From Sulfurimonas sp. (lineage in GTDB: Bacteria; Campylobacterota; Campylobacteria; Campylobacterales; Sulfurimonadaceae): DNA of 24,507 bases. A program made the translations under genes and the position numbers. The stretch covers positions 1 to 24,507 of the forward strand of contig NZ_JALNZY010000026.1 in assembly GCF_023229105.1 (NCBI RefSeq), read 5' to 3'. This document shows, in pieces, positions 22,590-24,507 of this stretch; position 1 is the stretch's first letter, and each line of letters begins with the position of its first letter. The notes under the pieces were generated by a model. The model had not been told where the DNA came from, did no database searches, and saw nothing but the letters and a program-made list of their open reading frames with translations.

Positions 22590-23828
22590 ATGCAAATTAA
22601 AAATAGATTAACCCCGTTTTTTGAAAATATCACTTTTGATAGAGAAGATAATGAGATGATCTTAAACTTCGGTCCTCAGCACCCTTCTGCTCATGGGCAG
22701 TTGCGTTTAATGTTGCATCTACAGCAAGAGATGATTGTAAAAGCGCATCCGGATATCGGATATCTTCACCGCGGTATGGAGAAGATGGCTGAAAATATGA
22801 TTTATAACGAGTTTATGCCTACAACAGACCGTATGGACTACATCGCATCATCTTCTAACAACTACGGATTTGCTCTTGCAGTTGAGAAACTAATCGGGCT
22901 TGAAGTTCCACGCCGCGCAAAAGTAATCCGTATGATGCTCTTAGAGATTAACCGTTTGATGAGTCATATTTTTTGGCTAGCAACAACTGCACTTGACATC
23001 GGTGCGATGACAGTTTTTCTTTTTGCATTTCGTGAGAGAGAGTACCTTATGGACATCATCGAGGGGTATTGTGGAGCTAGACTTACACATGCCGCTATTC
23101 GCATAGGCGGAGTTCCGCTTGATATTCAAGATAGTTTTATAGCTCAGCTAAAGAGTTTTCTGGATAAATTGCCTGCTAATATTAAAGACTATGAAGATTT
23201 GCTTGACACTAACCGTATTTGGCTTATGAGAATGGAAGAGGTAGGAGCTATCTCAAAAGAGATGGCGCTTTCATGGGGATGTACAGGACCGATGCTAAGA
23301 GCTAGCGGGGTTGCTTGGGATATTCGTAAAGAGGAGCCGTATGAGTTATATGACGAAGTAGAGTTTAAGGTCCCTTACTCAGATAAAGGTGATAACTTTG
23401 CAAGATATAAAGTCTTTATGCAAGAGATGAGAGAGTCTGCAAAGATTCTATATCAGACAATAGATATGTATAAAGAGTGTGTTAAAAATAACCAAACTGA
23501 GCTAATGGCTCATGCTCCTAAATATGTTTCTGCTCCAAAAATTGACATAATGACGCAAAACTACTCTTTGATGCAGCACTTTGTTCTGGTTACTCAAGGT
23601 ATGAGACCACCTGTTGGAGAAGTTTATGTGGCAACAGAGTCTCCAAAAGGAGAGCTTGGTTTTTACATCAACTCTCAAGGCGGACCATATCCGTATAGAC
23701 TAAAAGTTCGTGCACCTTCATTTTGGCATGCGGGAGTTTTAACGGACCTCTTGCCGGGACACTATATTCCAGACGTTGTGTCAATAATCGGTACAACAAA
23801 TATTGTATTTGGAGAGGTAGATCGCTAA
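22590..23828 (+). CDS. nuoD: Complex I subunit D (49-kDa subunit)
   Basis: A 412-residue subunit that, with NuoB, forms the quinone-binding cavity. 'FGPQHPSAHGQLRLML' carries H31 and H35 of the HPxxHG loop next to N2. 'IGYLHRGMEKMAE' and 'TDRMDYIASSSNNYGFALAVEKL' are further hallmarks, and it ends with 'DVVSIIGTTNIVFGEVDR', the family's usual terminus. GATAGGTAG precedes the ATG 8 nt after nuoC. Confidence 0.98.
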   Translation: MQIKNRLTPFFENITFDREDNEMILNFGPQHPSAHGQLRLMLHLQQEMIVKAHPDIGYLHRGMEKMAENMIYNEFMPTTDRMDYIASSSNNYGFALAVEKLIGLEVPRRAKVIRMMLLEINRLMSHIFWLATTALDIGAMTVFLFAFREREYLMDIIEGYCGARLTHAAIRIGGVPLDIQDSFIAQLKSFLDKLPANIKDYEDLLDTNRIWLMRMEEVGAISKEMALSWGCTGPMLRASGVAWDIRKEEPYELYDEVEFKVPYSDKGDNFARYKVFMQEMRESAKILYQTIDMYKECVKNNQTELMAHAPKYVSAPKIDIMTQNYSLMQHFVLVTQGMRPPVGEVYVATESPKGELGFYINSQGGPYPYRLKVRAPSFWHAGVLTDLLPGHYIPDVVSIIGTTNIVFGEVDR

Positions 23829-23926
23829 TGAAAAAATTTATAATTTTTTCTCTCATCGAAGATGAAGCTTTAGTGAGGGGAATTTTCAAAGAATTCACTT
23901 CTTTGAAAAAGGAGACGACAATATGA
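23828..23926 (+). CDS. Coupled 32-residue micro-ORF in the nuo operon
   Basis: MKKFIIFSLIEDEALVRGIF and twelve more residues, ending TTI. Its ATG overlaps the nuoD stop (TAATG) and its TGA overlaps the next start (ATGA), so it would be translated by coupling on both sides. I do not recognise it. It contains a perfect 11-bp hairpin directly before the next gene's ribosome site, so its main role may be to let ribosomes open that site. It could also be a small complex I-associated peptide or chance. Confidence 0.45.
   Translation: MKKFIIFSLIEDEALVRGIFKEFTSLKKETTI
23883..23909 (+). promoter_or_regulatory. Hairpin masking the ribosome site of the NuoE-like gene
   Basis: TTTTCAAAGAA (23883-23893) pairs perfectly with TTCTTTGAAAA (23899-23909) around TTCAC. 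The last base is also the first base of the AAGGAG ribosome site (23909-23914) of the gene at 23923. Confidence 0.6.
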
Positions 23927-24144
23927 AAAGATATGATTTAAGACACTTAAAAGATAGTTTTGAACCTAGAATGAAAGAGATTTTAGAGGCTCACAAAGCT
24001 GGCGAGGTGGCAATATTTTTGTTTGAAATCGGAGACTTTTTACCGATTCAAAGATCAGCAGATTTGGTAAAAGAGTGCGGATACGAGTTGTTAAACTCTT
24101 TAAAGTTCAACGAAGTCGACTGGACTATCGTGACAAAAAAATAA
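23923..24144 (+). CDS. Small NuoE-position subunit (HP1264/Cj1575-like)
   Basis: A 73-residue protein in the position of nuoE but far too short for the thioredoxin-fold NuoE and without its cysteines. 'FEPRMKEILEAHKAGEVAIFLFEIGDFLPIQRSADLVKECGYELLNSLKFNEVDWTIVTKK' matches the Helicobacter HP1264/Campylobacter Cj1575 type small protein found in complex I operons of this phylum. It is thought to belong to a module that receives electrons from a donor other than NADH (flavodoxin in Campylobacter). AAGGAG precedes the ATG, which overlaps the micro-ORF stop. Confidence 0.85.
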   Translation: MKRYDLRHLKDSFEPRMKEILEAHKAGEVAIFLFEIGDFLPIQRSADLVKECGYELLNSLKFNEVDWTIVTKK

Positions 24145-24158
24145 GCAGGATCTAAATT

Positions 24159-24507
24159 TTGAGCAAAGTATATTTTTCTACTTGGAATGGTGAGTTTGTA
24201 AATAACATCAACACACCTATAGAGGAGTGGAAAGAATCAGCTTACAACCTACCGGCACAATATGACAGCCACCGCGAATCAAAAGCTTTCATCGGCTGGG
24301 ACGGCGTAGCACTTTTTGATGAAGATGTAGATGTTATCCGTCTTGCTATGGAGTACGCTGCACAGTATCAAGAGTACTCTGAAGCGTGTGGAAGATGCGC
24401 ACCGGGGCGATGGGGCGGACGTATCTTATACGACCAGCTTGACAAGATCGCACGCGGCGAAGGTAGCAGGGCTGATTTGGACCATCTAAAAGAGATCGGC
24501 AAAAGTA
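24159..24507 (+). CDS. NuoF-position replacement subunit (HP1265/Cj1574-like), 5' part
   Basis: 116 codons are visible before the window ends. It starts at TTG 24159 with CAGGA at 24146-24150; no ATG is near. It reads MSKVYFSTWNGEFVN, then 'YSEACGRCAPGRWGGRILYDQLDKIARGEGSRADLDHLKEI'. The CGRCAPGRWGG part recalls the NuoF C-terminal 'SCGKCTPCREG' iron-sulphur motif, but the third Cys position is Gly and no NADH- or FMN-binding glycine-rich domain precedes it. This is the Campylobacterota NuoF replacement that goes with the preceding small subunit. Confidence 0.82.
   Translation, partial: MSKVYFSTWNGEFVNNINTPIEEWKESAYNLPAQYDSHRESKAFIGWDGVALFDEDVDVIRLAMEYAAQYQEYSEACGRCAPGRWGGRILYDQLDKIARGEGSRADLDHLKEIGKS

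Overview
The window looks like a chromosomal segment of a Campylobacterota (Epsilonproteobacteria) relative of Sulfurimonas. This rests on AT-rich DNA, a nuo operon whose nuoE/nuoF positions carry the short Helicobacter/Campylobacter-type replacement genes, a voltage-gated sodium channel very close to Arcobacter NavAb, and a 7TM diguanylate cyclase. No database search was run; identities come from motif and family recognition.

Region 1 (1-6440) is an accessory, defence-like island next to a Y-family DNA polymerase gene that runs off the left edge on the minus strand. It holds a fused type IIG restriction-methylation enzyme with a compositionally foreign specificity segment, a translationally coupled small partner of unknown function, an orphan PemK/MazF-like toxin with a structured 3' end, a RhuM-family gene, and an 84-residue unknown ORF. 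The toxin, rhuM and the small ORF each follow a copy of the same ~45-nt leader (CATGTGGAAA core, then TTTCAAACTGCCATA core, then a TAC-type -10) placed about 80 nt before the start codon. Two further copies sit in the ~600-bp gene-free stretch between the toxin and rhuM, one in front of a decayed rhuM fragment. This cassette-like arrangement is the most unusual thing in the window.

Region 2 (6436-13418) is ordinary chromosome. The NavAb-type channel on the minus strand converges on the island and shares a terminator hairpin with it. A compact plus-strand run follows: lipoprotein, endonuclease IV (nfo), FadL-type outer membrane protein, AAA ATPase, guanine deaminase-like enzyme and glyA. A 150-bp hairpin-rich element with imperfect terminal inverted repeats follows glyA.

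Region 3 (13594-18942) has an AraC-HTH/O6-methylguanine methyltransferase fusion converging on a flavin-binding (PNPOx-like) gene, a RelE/ParE-RHH toxin-antitoxin pair with a consensus sigma70 promoter overlapped by a perfect palindrome, a 7TMR-DISM diguanylate cyclase, and a converging putP sodium/proline symporter.

Region 4 (19152-24507) has mgtE broken by a one-base frameshift, divergent from the nuo operon (nuoA, B, C, D, a coupled 32-codon micro-ORF, a HP1264-like small subunit, and the start of a HP1265-like NuoF replacement). The complex I genes are tightly overlapped. They probably encode an enzyme that takes electrons from a carrier other than NADH, as argued for other Campylobacterota.
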